Position numbers and translations under genes: made by a program | Assembly: GCA_003327455.1 (NCBI GenBank) | Contig: QOQU01000001.1 | Span: 186,001-250,000 of the forward strand | Direction: 5' to 3' | Length of the DNA stretch: 64,000 nt | Source of the DNA: Anaerolineae bacterium | GTDB lineage: Bacteria > Chloroflexota > Anaerolineae > Anaerolineales > UBA4823 | In this document: positions 8,080 to 16,472 of the stretch, piece after piece | How the letters are laid out: every line of letters begins with the position of its first letter | Numbering within the stretch: position 1 is the stretch's first letter | The notes under the pieces: model-generated | Seen by the model: the letters and a program-made list of their open reading frames with translations, nothing else | Databases searched by the model: none | What the model was told of the DNA's origin: nothing

Positions 8080-9288
8080 ATGCAAAAAACCACCCCGTAT
8101 CCCTTCGCTCTCACCGCTGAACGTTACGCCTGGCTGGTTTTGGCAGCCGTGTATCTTGCCAGCATTGCAGCGCCGTTCAATCAATTCAAGGTCCCACCCA
8201 TCCTGCCCGCTTTGATGGATCAATTCGGGATCAATTTGTCCCAGGGCGGGTTGTTGATGTCTGCGGTTGCCCTCACGGGATTGATCCTGGCATTACCGGC
8301 GGGTGTGATCGTCCAGCGCCTGGGTTCGCGCTCGAGTGGATTGATTGCCCTGGGTTGCCTTACGGCCGGCGCCTTACTGGGCGCGCTTTCTCCTTCCTTT
8401 GGCGTTCTGGTAGTCAGTCGCATCGTCGAAGGGGTCGGGATTGGGATGATGGGTGTGATTGCACCGGCGACCATCACGCAATGGTTTCCTCCTGAGCGGC
8501 AAGGGACTGCGATGGGAATCTGGGCAACCTGGGTGCCGGTTGGCAGTGTTTTGATGTATAACCTGGCGCCTCGCTTCACCCTGCTCTATGGCTGGCAGGT
8601 GGTCTGGTGGGGTGGTGCTGTCTTTACGCTCCTGGCAGCCATCCTCTATGCCTGGATCGTCCGTCAGCCACCCGCCTCAGCGAATCCACCCGCACCTCTG
8701 CCGCAGTCTTCCTCCACAGAAACATCCCAACGGGCTTTAGCCAACCGCGATATCTGGTACCTGGGATGCACCTTTGCCATCTTCAATATCGTTCTGGTCT
8801 CCATCGGCACGTATTATCCGACCTTTCTGCATGAAACGTATGGCTATCCTTTGGGACAGGCTTCTTTTCTGTCCAGCATTGCCACGCTGGTTGTGTTCTT
8901 TTCGGCACCGGCCGCAGGTTGGCTTTCGGATCGCTTGAACTCGCGTCGCTTGTTGATCGCCATCCCCTTCCTTGCCATCGCCGTTCTCTTGCTCTTTCCG
9001 TTCAAGGTGAAGGGGGTTGGGATCATCTTGTTGATGAGCCTGCAAGGTCTGCTGGTGGGGGCAATCCCCACGGCTACCTTTGCTGCCGCTCCGGAGGTGA
9101 TGAAGAAACCTCAGTGGGCAGGTTTAGGATTGGCGGTGATCTTATTTGGGCAGTACGTGGGTCAATTAATCGGTCCGCTGGCTTTTGGCGAACTGGTCCT
9201 GCGCCTGGATTGGTTTCGAGCGGGATTGTTGTTGATTCCGGTTACTCTCCTGGGTTTTGTGACCGCCTGGAAGGTGCGCATTCGCTGA
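8080..9288 (+). CDS. MFS transporter
   Basis: 402 aa with about 12 hydrophobic segments, a typical length for the major facilitator superfamily. The loop after TM2 carries the signature-like 'GVIVQRLGSRSSG', and the equivalent in the second half is 'GWLSDRLNSRR'. A low-complexity Pro/Ala/Ser linker (PPASANPPAPLPQSSS) separates the two six-helix halves. Start is preceded by AAGGAG. As last gene of the C1 operon, it may import the methylated or methoxylated substrate or export the demethylated product; this is inference. The strong stem-loop just upstream could uncouple its expression from the methyltransferases. Confidence 0.85.
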   Translation: MQKTTPYPFALTAERYAWLVLAAVYLASIAAPFNQFKVPPILPALMDQFGINLSQGGLLMSAVALTGLILALPAGVIVQRLGSRSSGLIALGCLTAGALLGALSPSFGVLVVSRIVEGVGIGMMGVIAPATITQWFPPERQGTAMGIWATWVPVGSVLMYNLAPRFTLLYGWQVVWWGGAVFTLLAAILYAWIVRQPPASANPPAPLPQSSSTETSQRALANRDIWYLGCTFAIFNIVLVSIGTYYPTFLHETYGYPLGQASFLSSIATLVVFFSAPAAGWLSDRLNSRRLLIAIPFLAIAVLLLFPFKVKGVGIILLMSLQGLLVGAIPTATFAAAPEVMKKPQWAGLGLAVILFGQYVGQLIGPLAFGELVLRLDWFRAGLLLIPVTLLGFVTAWKVRIR

Positions 9289-9351
9289 AAAGCCTGCCTG
9301 CTGGCAAGTTTTTGCTCTCGGCGAGGAATCCACAGCCCTTCAGGGTTTTGC

Positions 9352-9759
9352 TCAACCTGCGGCATGGCACCAGGCAGGTGCCTTTTGGCGCAGGGTCTCC
9401 CGTTCCTGATCGTTCATTTTTCGCACCGTGGTATCGTTCAGATGGGTATCGCGGTTTTCGACAATGATCCAGGAGACATCACGACTGCCCAAACAACCAT
9501 GCCAGACGCCAGCCGGCACATTATAGATGACACCGGGTTGCAGGTCTTGCACCGTAAGTTGTCCGTCTTCGGCGAGATAGTACAAAGCTCCCTGTCCCCG
9601 CCACAGGACGAAGACTTCGTCGGTATGTTGATGGACTTCGATCTCATCGGCATTCGTTAAGTCATAAAGCGGTTGCCAGTTGAGAATCGCTGCCATCCAT
9701 TGAGGGGTAAAAACCAGGGGTTTATAACCTTCTCCGTTCCATTCGTGAATTTCGATCAT
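9352..9759 (-). CDS. Small cupin-domain protein
   Basis: 135 aa, a single double-stranded beta-helix. HQHTDEVFVLWRGQGALYYL matches cupin motif 1 (H-x-H-x3-E-x6-G) and VIYNVPAGVWHG matches motif 2 (P-x-G-x2-H), so the metal ligands appear complete. Convergent to the MFS gene and just downstream of the truncated mtnA on the same strand. Small cupins include isomerases, dioxygenases and sugar-binding proteins. Acireductone dioxygenase of methionine salvage is also a cupin, but this protein lacks its recognisable pattern and I do not assign that role. Confidence 0.75.
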   Translation of the reverse strand: MIEIHEWNGEGYKPLVFTPQWMAAILNWQPLYDLTNADEIEVHQHTDEVFVLWRGQGALYYLAEDGQLTVQDLQPGVIYNVPAGVWHGCLGSRDVSWIIVENRDTHLNDTTVRKMNDQERETLRQKAPAWCHAAG

Positions 9760-9830
9760 TGTACCTTGCCTTTCCTGTTTTGGAATGTTGTTAGATTGAG
9801 TTTGACCGATGAAAACTTTGCAGCGCTTCC

Positions 9831-10334
9831 TTACTCGACGGTTGCCAGGCCACCTGTGTTGCAGTGATGGAGGATTTTTGCCGGATTGGGAATCAGCGGC
9901 AGGGCATGATAGCCAATCTGTTTGTTTGCCCGAACGTCTTCCTCGGCAATGCGGTGGGCTTCTCTCAGGATAGCCTGGCGAATGCTTTCGACATCAGGGC
10001 TTTCGAGGGCTGATACTTTATTCAGCACCCTGTCAATTGCCCAGGATAAATTCACGGCGGTCGGGCGAGAAGCTCGTAAGACTTCGGCGGCTGCCTGCAA
10101 TTCCGGGAGCAATTGTTGCCCATTGGCTGCTTTAGAGGCGTTGGCTGCCAGAGCCAGGCCATACGCAGCTGCTACACCGATGGCGGGCGCACCGCGCACA
10201 ATCATCAACTGGATGGCTTCAGCAACCTGACGATAATCCTTGAGTTCGAGATAGATGGTTTCTTTCGGGAGCGCCCTCTGGTCGAGCAACCATAGTGCTC
10301 CCTCTCGCCATTCAATACTCCGAAACGCAGTCAT
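9831..10334 (-). pseudogene. mtnA: Truncated 5-methylthioribose-1-phosphate isomerase (mtnA remnant)
   Basis: The N-terminal 167 residues closely resemble MtnA (about 345 aa): RSIEWREGALWLLDQRALP, AIQLMIVRGAPAIGVAAAYG and RPTAVNLSWAIDR, ending ILHHCNTGGLATVE followed by TAA. The HCNTG cysteine (Cys160 in the B. subtilis enzyme) is present. The second catalytic residue, Asp240, and the whole C-terminal Rossmann half are missing. The codon after GAG would normally encode Tyr (TAC) and is TAA here; only a few further codons resemble the family before homology ends near the cupin gene. It is thus both stopped and deleted at the 3' end, and should be inactive in methionine salvage. Start at 10334 chosen for its GGAGAG ribosome site. 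Confidence 0.85.
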
Positions 10335-10445
10335 GGCAACTCTCCAGCAAAAAACCCCACGGCAAAGGATGCTTGACCTTATAGAGGTCGTTATAGGTTT
10401 GGTGCACTTGAATCTTTCAACGACCACCCAATTGTACCCCTTTTC

Positions 10446-10474
10446 TTGACAGGCACTATACTCTCGGTTATAGT
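10446..10474 (+). promoter_or_regulatory. Consensus promoter giving a leaderless or near-leaderless mRNA
   Basis: TTGACA (10446-10451), 17-nt spacer, TATAGT (10469-10474). The expected start of transcription (about 10481) coincides with the ATG at 10482, and no Shine-Dalgarno sequence fits. The TTG within the -35 box is in frame with the gene but cannot be translated from this promoter. Confidence 0.7.
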
Positions 10475-10481
10475 GCAAGCC

Positions 10482-12929
10482 ATGAGAGCGTGTGTGTTAC
10501 CCCTCAGATTCAGACTGATCGGCCTGCTGCTGGGGAGTTTTGCCCTGGCTTGCAACCTGCCCGGCTTTCTTCTACCACCCCAAACCGACTCTGAAGCGCC
10601 CTTATCACCAACTGCTACTTCTACACCCGATTTCTTCCTCATACCCACCCCTGCTCCGACAGCTACTCCCTACCCTACGGTTGTGCCGGCTACCAGCATC
10701 GCCAGCGGTGAGCGCGCCCTGAGCAATGGGGATTGGGAACGAGCCCTCCAGGAATTCCGTCAGGCAGCCTCGGCGACCGAAGACTCTGACCTGCAAGCTG
10801 CTGCTTTGCTTGGCGAAGGCAAAGCCCGCTACGAGGTGGGTGACTACCGCGGAGCAATCAACCTGCTGGAGCAGCTCTTGAGGCAATATCCGCAGTCTGC
10901 TCATGTCCCCTATGCCTACTTCGTGCTGGGGGAGTGTTATAACGCCCTGCAACGCTACACAGAAGCAGCCGACGCTTTTCTGAATTATCTGGCTTATCGC
11001 TCTGGCGTGGTGGACGCTTATGTGTTGAACCTGCGCGGGGATGCCTTGATGGCTGCTGGTCGGTATAGCGAAGCTGCCAATGATTATCGGGCTGCCCTGC
11101 AAGCTCCCTCTTTTCTCGACCCCTTAGACATCCAGGTCAAACTGGCACGCACCCACGCCCTGGCTGGCGATTATCAAACGGCAATTGCCCTGTATGACGA
11201 TGTGTATAACCGAACCAGCAGTGATGCTGTCAAAGCACAAATGGCATACCTGAAAGGGCAGGCATTCACCGCTCTGGGTCAACTGCAAGAGGCTTACGCT
11301 GCCTATCTGGATGCAGTGAATAACTATCCAACTGCTTACGACTCCTATCAGGCATTGGTGATCCTGGTCGAGGCGGGCGTACCAGTTGATGATCTGAATC
11401 GTGGTATTGTGGATTACTTTGCCGGGCAATATGGGGTAGCGCTGGCGGCTTTTGACCGCTACTTCCAGAAAGGCGGTTCGAATCGCGCCACCGCCCTGTA
11501 CTACTATGGCTTGACCCTGCGGGCAAGCGGGGCGTTCGAAAAAGCGATCAAAGCCTGGGATACCCTGATCGCCGAATTCCCCGAAGACCGCTTTTGGGAT
11601 GATGCCTGGGAGCAGAAAGCTTATACCCTGTGGAACTTTATGAAAGAGTACAATGCCGCCATTGAAGTGTTGCTGAACTTTGTCCAGACTGCTCCCAACC
11701 ATCCCCGCGCGGCTGAATTTCTTTTCGATGCCGGATTGGTTGCCGAGATGGACGGGCAACTGCAACGCGCGGCCGAGATTTGGGAGAAGCTCGAGCCACA
11801 ATACCCGGCGAGTGAATATACCTATCGGGGCATCTTCCTGGCTGGCATCAGTCGTTATCGCAGCGGCGATCTCAACGGCGCGCTGGTCTTGTTCAGCCGC
11901 GCTGTCAGCCTCGCTCCCAACCCGCGCGATCGCGCTGCAGCTTACTTATGGCAGGGAAAATGCCAGAAAGCCATAGGGGATGAGGCTGCCGCCCAGGTAA
12001 CCTGGGGGCAGGCGGTGAATATCGATCCCACCGGGTATTACAGCGAGCGCGCCCGTGAATTGATCCTGGGACAGGCTCCCTTTACTCCTCCACAGATGTT
12101 CGACCTTGCCGTTGACCTTGAAAGTGAACGACGGGAGGCCGAGCAGTGGCTGCGTTCAACCTTTCAAATCGGCGCCGAAGTTGACCTCAGCGGGATGGGA
12201 GAACTGGCAAACGACGCCCGCTATCAACGCGGCCTGGAGCTTTGGCGCCTTGGCTTATATGACGAGGCACGGCGCGAGTTCGAGGATTTACGGATTGCCG
12301 TCTCTCAAGATGCCGTCAACAGCTTTCGCCTGACAAACGCCATGCTAGAGCTGGGCGCCTACCGCCTGGCAATCTTCTCTGCCCGCCAGGTGCTGAATCT
12401 GGCCGGATATGACGACGCCACCTCGGTCAGTGCGCCTCTGTATTTCAATCACGTGCGTTTTGGGCTTTATTTCAGTGACCTGATCCTGCCCACTGCCCAA
12501 AAATATCAGCTTCATCCCTTGCTCTTGTTCAGCATCGTGCGTCAAGAGAGCGCTTTTGAGGGGTTTGTGCGTTCCTCTGCCGGAGCGCGCGGACTGATGC
12601 AGATCATGCCGGCAACCGGGGATGAAATCGCCCAAAATCTGGGCTGGCCACCAAACTACACTGCAATTGATTTATATCGTCCCCAGGTGAGCGTCGAATT
12701 CGGTGCGTATTATCTTGCCAGATGGCGGGACTATTTTCAGGGAGACCTTTATGCAGCCCTGGCAGCCTATAACGGCGGTCCGGGCAATGCAATGGCCTGG
12801 CATAAACTTGCCAACGGCGACCCCGACCTGTTTCTGGAGGTCATTCGCTTTTCTGAAACCCGCGATTACATTCGCGGCATTTATGAGATCTTTGGGCTGT
12901 ATCGCAGAATCTACAATCGAACGCCTTGA
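10482..12929 (+). CDS. TPR-containing lytic murein transglycosylase lipoprotein (Slt70-like)
   Basis: About 815 aa. The N-terminus is a lipoprotein signal, MRACVLPLRFRLIGLLLGSF followed by lipobox ALAC. A Thr/Pro-rich spacer and then some 500 residues of TPR-like helical repeats follow. The C-terminal domain is a soluble-lytic-transglycosylase fold, with FSIVRQESAFEGFVRSSAGA carrying the catalytic Glu, then GLMQIMPATG and the AAYNGGPGNA motif. It would cleave the MurNAc-GlcNAc bond, forming 1,6-anhydro-MurNAc at the outer face of the membrane, and its presence implies a peptidoglycan wall. The start at 10482 was chosen because it follows directly on a consensus promoter and gives a clean signal peptide. 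Monocistronic. Confidence 0.92.
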   Translation: MRACVLPLRFRLIGLLLGSFALACNLPGFLLPPQTDSEAPLSPTATSTPDFFLIPTPAPTATPYPTVVPATSIASGERALSNGDWERALQEFRQAASATEDSDLQAAALLGEGKARYEVGDYRGAINLLEQLLRQYPQSAHVPYAYFVLGECYNALQRYTEAADAFLNYLAYRSGVVDAYVLNLRGDALMAAGRYSEAANDYRAALQAPSFLDPLDIQVKLARTHALAGDYQTAIALYDDVYNRTSSDAVKAQMAYLKGQAFTALGQLQEAYAAYLDAVNNYPTAYDSYQALVILVEAGVPVDDLNRGIVDYFAGQYGVALAAFDRYFQKGGSNRATALYYYGLTLRASGAFEKAIKAWDTLIAEFPEDRFWDDAWEQKAYTLWNFMKEYNAAIEVLLNFVQTAPNHPRAAEFLFDAGLVAEMDGQLQRAAEIWEKLEPQYPASEYTYRGIFLAGISRYRSGDLNGALVLFSRAVSLAPNPRDRAAAYLWQGKCQKAIGDEAAAQVTWGQAVNIDPTGYYSERARELILGQAPFTPPQMFDLAVDLESERREAEQWLRSTFQIGAEVDLSGMGELANDARYQRGLELWRLGLYDEARREFEDLRIAVSQDAVNSFRLTNAMLELGAYRLAIFSARQVLNLAGYDDATSVSAPLYFNHVRFGLYFSDLILPTAQKYQLHPLLLFSIVRQESAFEGFVRSSAGARGLMQIMPATGDEIAQNLGWPPNYTAIDLYRPQVSVEFGAYYLARWRDYFQGDLYAALAAYNGGPGNAMAWHKLANGDPDLFLEVIRFSETRDYIRGIYEIFGLYRRIYNRTP

Positions 12930-13041
12930 GTAAGGAAAAGCGGTAAAAACTTCAAAGGAATGTTGCTTCCATAATAAACGTGGAGGAACCCTTTGCCTGG
13001 ATTCTTTGCAGGGAAGGGCGAGGCCAGGAACCAGAGCACAA

Positions 13042-13521
13042 TTATTTAATCGAGATCACCTGCCCGCCACACAGTTCGATCAGAATTTGCGGGGTTAACT
13101 TGAAGACGGCATGGGGAGTACCGGCCGCAGCCCAGATTTCATCGTATTGCAGCAGGTCTTCATCGATAAATGTCTGAATGGGTTGGATGTGACCGATAGG
13201 AGGCACCCCCCCAATCACAAAGCCGGTCTGCTGGCGGACAAAATCGGCGTCGGCTTTGCCCAATGGCTCGCCGATCAAAGCTTCGATAACTTTCTCATTT
13301 ACCCGATTGGCGCCGCTGGCAATCACCAGAATCGGGCGTTGGCTACGTTTTGCCTTGAAAATCAATGACTTGACAATCTGGGCAACCTCACAGCCGACCG
13401 CCTGGGCTGCCTCAACCGCCGTTCGGGTGGATTGAGGCAATTCGATCACCTCGATCGCAACCCCTCGCTGACGGATGGCTTCCTGGACTTTTTGGGCGCT
13501 GGAACTGAGTTTTTGCTTCAT
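13042..13521 (-). CDS. YbaK/EbsC-type aminoacyl-tRNA deacylase
   Basis: 159 aa, the usual length of free-standing YbaK-domain editing proteins. QIVKSLIFKAKRS contains the conserved KSL...K segment, and GFVIGGVPPIGH the GG-x-P-x-GH loop; WAAAGTPHAVFKLTPQ is the C-terminal motif. These proteins hydrolyse mischarged tRNAs (for example Cys- or Ala-tRNA-Pro) in the cytoplasm. Which mischarged species is edited cannot be told. It is downstream of the corA-like gene on the same strand with a 21-nt gap, so co-transcription is likely without obvious functional linkage. Confidence 0.88.
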   Translation of the reverse strand: MKQKLSSSAQKVQEAIRQRGVAIEVIELPQSTRTAVEAAQAVGCEVAQIVKSLIFKAKRSQRPILVIASGANRVNEKVIEALIGEPLGKADADFVRQQTGFVIGGVPPIGHIQPIQTFIDEDLLQYDEIWAAAGTPHAVFKLTPQILIELCGGQVISIK

Positions 13522-13542
13522 TGTGCTATTCCTGAATAAAAA

Positions 13543-14532
13543 TTACACCCAGCCTCGGCGTCTGACCCACCAGAACATCGTTAGGGGAGTCAGTGTCAGG
13601 ACGAGAAGGGTAACGATAAAGAAGGTGAGCCCGGTCCAGTTTTGCAGCATACCCTCCACCGGGGCGAAGAAATTCATTCCAAAAAAGCCGGTAATGAAGG
13701 AGATGGGCATAAACAGGGTGGTAATGATGGTCAGTGTTTTCATGATGTCGTTCATGCGATTGTTGATGACCGAGAGGTAAATATCCAGTGTTCCGCCAAT
13801 TAAATCACGGATCGACTCGCTCAGATCGTGTAAGCGAACCAGATGGTCATAAATATCCCGAAAGTACACCCTGGCCTGCCTGTCAATCACTGCAAAATCG
13901 TCTCGTGCAAGTTTGTTCAAAACTTCTCTCTGGGGTGCAAGAACACGCCGTAGCTGGGCCATGATCCGCTTGAGCTGGAAGATTTTTTCCACGACCTCAG
14001 GTTGGGGATGATTAAAGACGCTGATCTCGATTTGCTCGATCTCCTGATCGATCTGGTCCAAAACCGGTAAATAGTTGGTCACCACTTTATCGATCAGGCG
14101 GTATAACAGGGCATCGCTGCCCCCTTTCCAATGACGATCGTGTTGCTGGCATTCTTCCCAAACAAGGTTAAGGGCCTGGATCGGTTGATCATGATGAGTC
14201 ACGATGTAATTGGCACCGACAAAGATATCTAATTCTAATGTCTCCAAATTTGCTTCTCCAGAGACATCGAATTGGACGGCATGAAGGACTATATAGAGAT
14301 ATTGCTCCCAATCATCGATTTTAGGAATGTGGCTCTCGTGCAAAGCGTCATCAATGGCTAAAGGATGAAAGCCAAACACTTCCCGTAAGATGGGTTCATC
14401 CGTTTGCGGTGTGGAATCTTCAAAATCGAGCCAGAGAAGGTAATTTTCATTCAAGAGGGCACTCTTCAGAGCGTGAACGTCAGTGGGGTATGGGTTCACT
14501 CTCTGCCCGTCGAAAAGGTAAGCTCGAATCAT
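13543..14532 (-). CDS. corA: CorA-family magnesium/divalent cation transporter
   Basis: 329 aa. A soluble, acidic alpha/beta N-terminal domain and long helices (residues about 150-260) lead to two C-terminal transmembrane segments, ITTLFMPISFITGFFGMNFF and LTFFIVTLLVLTLTPLTMFW. The GMN signature at the end of TM1 is present, and the C-terminus is basic (VRRRGWV) as in CorA. It forms pentameric inner-membrane channels for Mg2+ and sometimes Co2+ or Ni2+. Cobalt supply for the corrinoid system is conceivable but unsupported. Followed by the YbaK gene, preceded by the class II aldolase gene (27-nt gap), all leftward. Confidence 0.92.
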   Translation of the reverse strand: MIRAYLFDGQRVNPYPTDVHALKSALLNENYLLWLDFEDSTPQTDEPILREVFGFHPLAIDDALHESHIPKIDDWEQYLYIVLHAVQFDVSGEANLETLELDIFVGANYIVTHHDQPIQALNLVWEECQQHDRHWKGGSDALLYRLIDKVVTNYLPVLDQIDQEIEQIEISVFNHPQPEVVEKIFQLKRIMAQLRRVLAPQREVLNKLARDDFAVIDRQARVYFRDIYDHLVRLHDLSESIRDLIGGTLDIYLSVINNRMNDIMKTLTIITTLFMPISFITGFFGMNFFAPVEGMLQNWTGLTFFIVTLLVLTLTPLTMFWWVRRRGWV

Positions 14533-14558
14533 ATCGTCACCCTTATCAGCCTCTTTGG

Positions 14559-15203
14559 TTAAGGAGAAGGGACACTCGCTTTCAAGCAGGCGCGTTCCGC
14601 CTCTGGCAAGGGAATGATCTCTCCAACACTTCGGGCAAGCATCCAGAGTTGGGCAACAGCTTCTAACCGCTCGAGCTTGATCAGCGCTTCTGTCAAAGTC
14701 TTTCCGAGGGTCAGGCTGCCATGATGATCTAATAAAAGCACATCGTGGCCAGCCAGATAAGGTACAAGCTGTTCCCCCATCTCAGCCGTGCCTGGTCGGG
14801 CATACGGGACGGTCGGGACCTCGCCGAGGGCGGTCAAGCCTTCCGGGACTAGATCGGATGGAAAAGGTTGCCCAATCAAGGTTAAAGCTACCGCTCGCGG
14901 TGGATGAGCATGGATCACCGCCTGGACGTCCTGGCGATGGCGATACACAGCAAGATGCATTAAATATTCAGACGAGGACTTTTGAGGAGATTGACGGGAG
15001 CAAATGTTGCCATCCAGATCGATTGCGACGATTTGGTGAGGTTCCAACCAGGCCTTATAGGCACCGGCTGGCGTAATCAAGATTCGATCATCCGATAGAC
15101 GGACAGAAATATTGCCATCACTGGAGCGGGAAAGCCCATTCTGGGCGATCTGACGGGCTACCCGGGCAATTTCAATGCGCAGTCTGGTTTCAAGGATACT
15201 CAT
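14559..15203 (-). CDS. Class II aldolase (L-fuculose-phosphate aldolase/MtnB family)
   Basis: 214 aa from the ATG at 15203; an upstream in-frame ATG at 15248 would add a 15-residue tail not usual in the family. Motifs: GLSRSSDGNISVRL (phosphate-binding GN-x-S), the zinc ligands in VIHAHPPRAVAL and LLDHHGSLTLG (HAH...H), and a catalytic Glu expected in EPHQIVAIDLDGN/KSSSEYLMH. The family splits phosphorylated sugars into DHAP and an aldehyde, or dehydrates 5-methylthioribulose-1-phosphate. Given the mtnA remnant 5 kb away and the adenosine-kinase/SAH-hydrolase pair nearby, a role with 5-methylthioribulose-1-phosphate or 5-deoxyribulose-1-phosphate is possible, but fuculose/rhamnulose-type substrates are equally allowed. 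Confidence 0.85.
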   Translation of the reverse strand: MSILETRLRIEIARVARQIAQNGLSRSSDGNISVRLSDDRILITPAGAYKAWLEPHQIVAIDLDGNICSRQSPQKSSSEYLMHLAVYRHRQDVQAVIHAHPPRAVALTLIGQPFPSDLVPEGLTALGEVPTVPYARPGTAEMGEQLVPYLAGHDVLLLDHHGSLTLGKTLTEALIKLERLEAVAQLWMLARSVGEIIPLPEAERACLKASVPSP

Positions 15204-15335
15204 GGCGTCTATTATATTTGATTTTCCTCGCCTTGCCACTTCTGGCAACAGGTCGCTCGCCTCTCAATCCACCAGCAGTTTGAACAGATCCGCTCCATTA
15301 ACAATTGAACTGACCAGAGCAGGCCAATCAACGGC

Positions 15336-15363
15336 AAACGGGCAGTGCAGAGACTGCCCGTTT
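15336..15363. terminator. Terminator-like hairpin
   Basis: AAACGGGCAG (15336-15345), 8-nt loop, CTGCCCGTTT (15354-15363), followed on the + strand by GTTTT. Both flanking genes run leftward, so it lies downstream of the nuclease gene. The T-rich tail is on the + strand, so direction is ambiguous. Confidence 0.5.
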
Positions 15364-15394
15364 GTTTTCTCCTCAATCATTCTTTTTGTCTTGC

Positions 15395-16192
15395 CTATTC
15401 CACGGACGGCTCAATCAAACCCTGCGGCACGGAGACTTCCCCGTCGCCTTTGAGCAGCCCAATCCCTTCTTTCTCCGCCGTCTCCAGAGCCCCCAGGTCG
15501 ATGCGGATGCCGTACGCATATACCAAGTAAGGCCCGGGAAAGCCTTTCTCTTTTAGCCGCTCTTGCCAGACCCGATCCCGCATGCGTTGTGACCAGGCGC
15601 GCACATCGCGCGCCGTCAGACGGGCTTTGGCTTCTACCATTGCCCAGATGCGCTGTCCGGTGGCGTCTTCCAGGGGCAAAACCACGTCAATTTCGCCATC
15701 GAGTGGCAGCGAAAAGCCTGGTTGCAGGATGCGATAACCTTTGCGCCGCAGGACCACCTCTGCAACGCCTGCCGCTTCATCTTCGACCGAAGCGCCAATA
15801 ATCCGCTGTAACCCGCCGACGGCGACCCACAACTTTTGTTGTTCTTCGGCAAGTCTGTCCACGCGCTGTTCGGTGCGTTTCTGGGCTTCGGCAAGCTCAG
15901 CCAGGGCGATCTCAAGCCGCCCTACCCGCTCTTCAGTGCGTTTCTGGGCTTCGGCAAGCTCAGCCAGGGCAATCTCAAGCCGCCCAACCCGTTCTTCGGT
16001 GCGTTTCTGGGCTTCGGCAAGTTCTTCCACGCGCTGTTCGGTGCGTTTCTGGGCTTCGACAAGTTCACGCACGAGTTGGGGCAGTTCAAGAATTTCGTCC
16101 GTCAAGACAAGGCGGCGCAATTCCTGTCGCCACTCCGGATGGCGATAAAGCGTATCAATCCAGTCCCGAAATTCAGCGTAATCGATCATCAT
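15395..16192 (-). CDS. Coiled-coil protein with PD-(D/E)xK nuclease-like domain
   Basis: About 265 aa. After a 50-residue N-terminus there is a long Glu/Lys/Arg heptad coiled coil built from near-identical 21-residue units ([20 protein letters not shown]), then a C-terminal domain with [31 protein letters not shown] and [12 protein letters not shown]. The E...D...E-x-K spacing fits the restriction-endonuclease-like fold (DUF3782-like proteins common in Chloroflexota and cyanobacteria). The biological role of these proteins is unknown. The start at 16192 is preceded by TATAAT (16198-16203, minus strand) ending 5 nt before the ATG, suggesting a leaderless transcript. The TTG two codons upstream lies within that box. 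Confidence 0.8.
   Translation of the reverse strand: MMIDYAEFRDWIDTLYRHPEWRQELRRLVLTDEILELPQLVRELVEAQKRTEQRVEELAEAQKRTEERVGRLEIALAELAEAQKRTEERVGRLEIALAELAEAQKRTEQRVDRLAEEQQKLWVAVGGLQRIIGASVEDEAAGVAEVVLRRKGYRILQPGFSLPLDGEIDVVLPLEDATGQRIWAMVEAKARLTARDVRAWSQRMRDRVWQERLKEKGFPGPYLVYAYGIRIDLGALETAEKEGIGLLKGDGEVSVPQGLIEPSVE
15895..16020 (-). repeat. Two 63-bp tandem repeats within the coiled-coil gene
   Basis: The units starting at 15895 and 15958 differ at only a few positions, and both flanks carry partial copies of the 'GTGCGTTTCTGGGCTTCGGC' part. Each unit encodes three heptads (21 aa), so copy-number change would lengthen or shorten the coiled coil without breaking the frame. Confidence 0.9.
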
Positions 16193-16295
16193 GGTCAATT
16201 ATACATCAATACCCTGTATCCAAAGGCGGGGCTACGCAGAAATTCTCCTATGAAAACGATCAATCATTGTATAATGAGCGATCGGAGAAGTAGAA

Positions 16296-16472
16296 ATGAT
16301 TTCCCGTGCATGGAGCATCCTTTATCCTGCCATGTCTGTAACCAGGCCTGCGGTATCCATGCTGCGCCTGGCTTTATCTGAGAGAGCAATAAACTCGCCG
16401 TTGGCGGGCATCCTGGCAGATAGATTCCCCTTACGCAAGAAAAGCCTGGTGATCAGGGAGGGCAAACGATGA
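16296..16472 (+). CDS. Possible 58-aa ORF translationally coupled to the PfkB gene
   Basis: ATG at 16296 is preceded by GGAGAAG at a good distance and by TATAAT at 16270-16275. The ORF encodes 58 residues (begins MISRAWSILYPAMSVTRPAV, ends VIREGKR) and its TGA overlaps the ATG of the next gene as ATGA. It is basic and not recognisable as any family. The signals upstream and the exact overlap argue for translation, either as a small protein or as a coupling leader. The absence of a recognised domain keeps confidence low. Confidence 0.35.
   Translation: MISRAWSILYPAMSVTRPAVSMLRLALSERAINSPLAGILADRFPLRKKSLVIREGKR

Noticed and set aside
9831-9833. The TAA in mtnA as a recoded codon
   Set aside because: TAA is not recoded as selenocysteine or pyrrolysine in bacteria, and the downstream sequence soon loses homology; the gene is truncated.
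10446-10481. TTG at 10446 as start of the lytic transglycosylase
   Set aside because: The TTG is part of the -35 box of the only good promoter, and starting at 10482 gives a proper lipoprotein signal.
15895-16020. CRISPR-like repeats
   Set aside because: The repeats are contiguous, have no spacers and encode heptads of a coiled coil.
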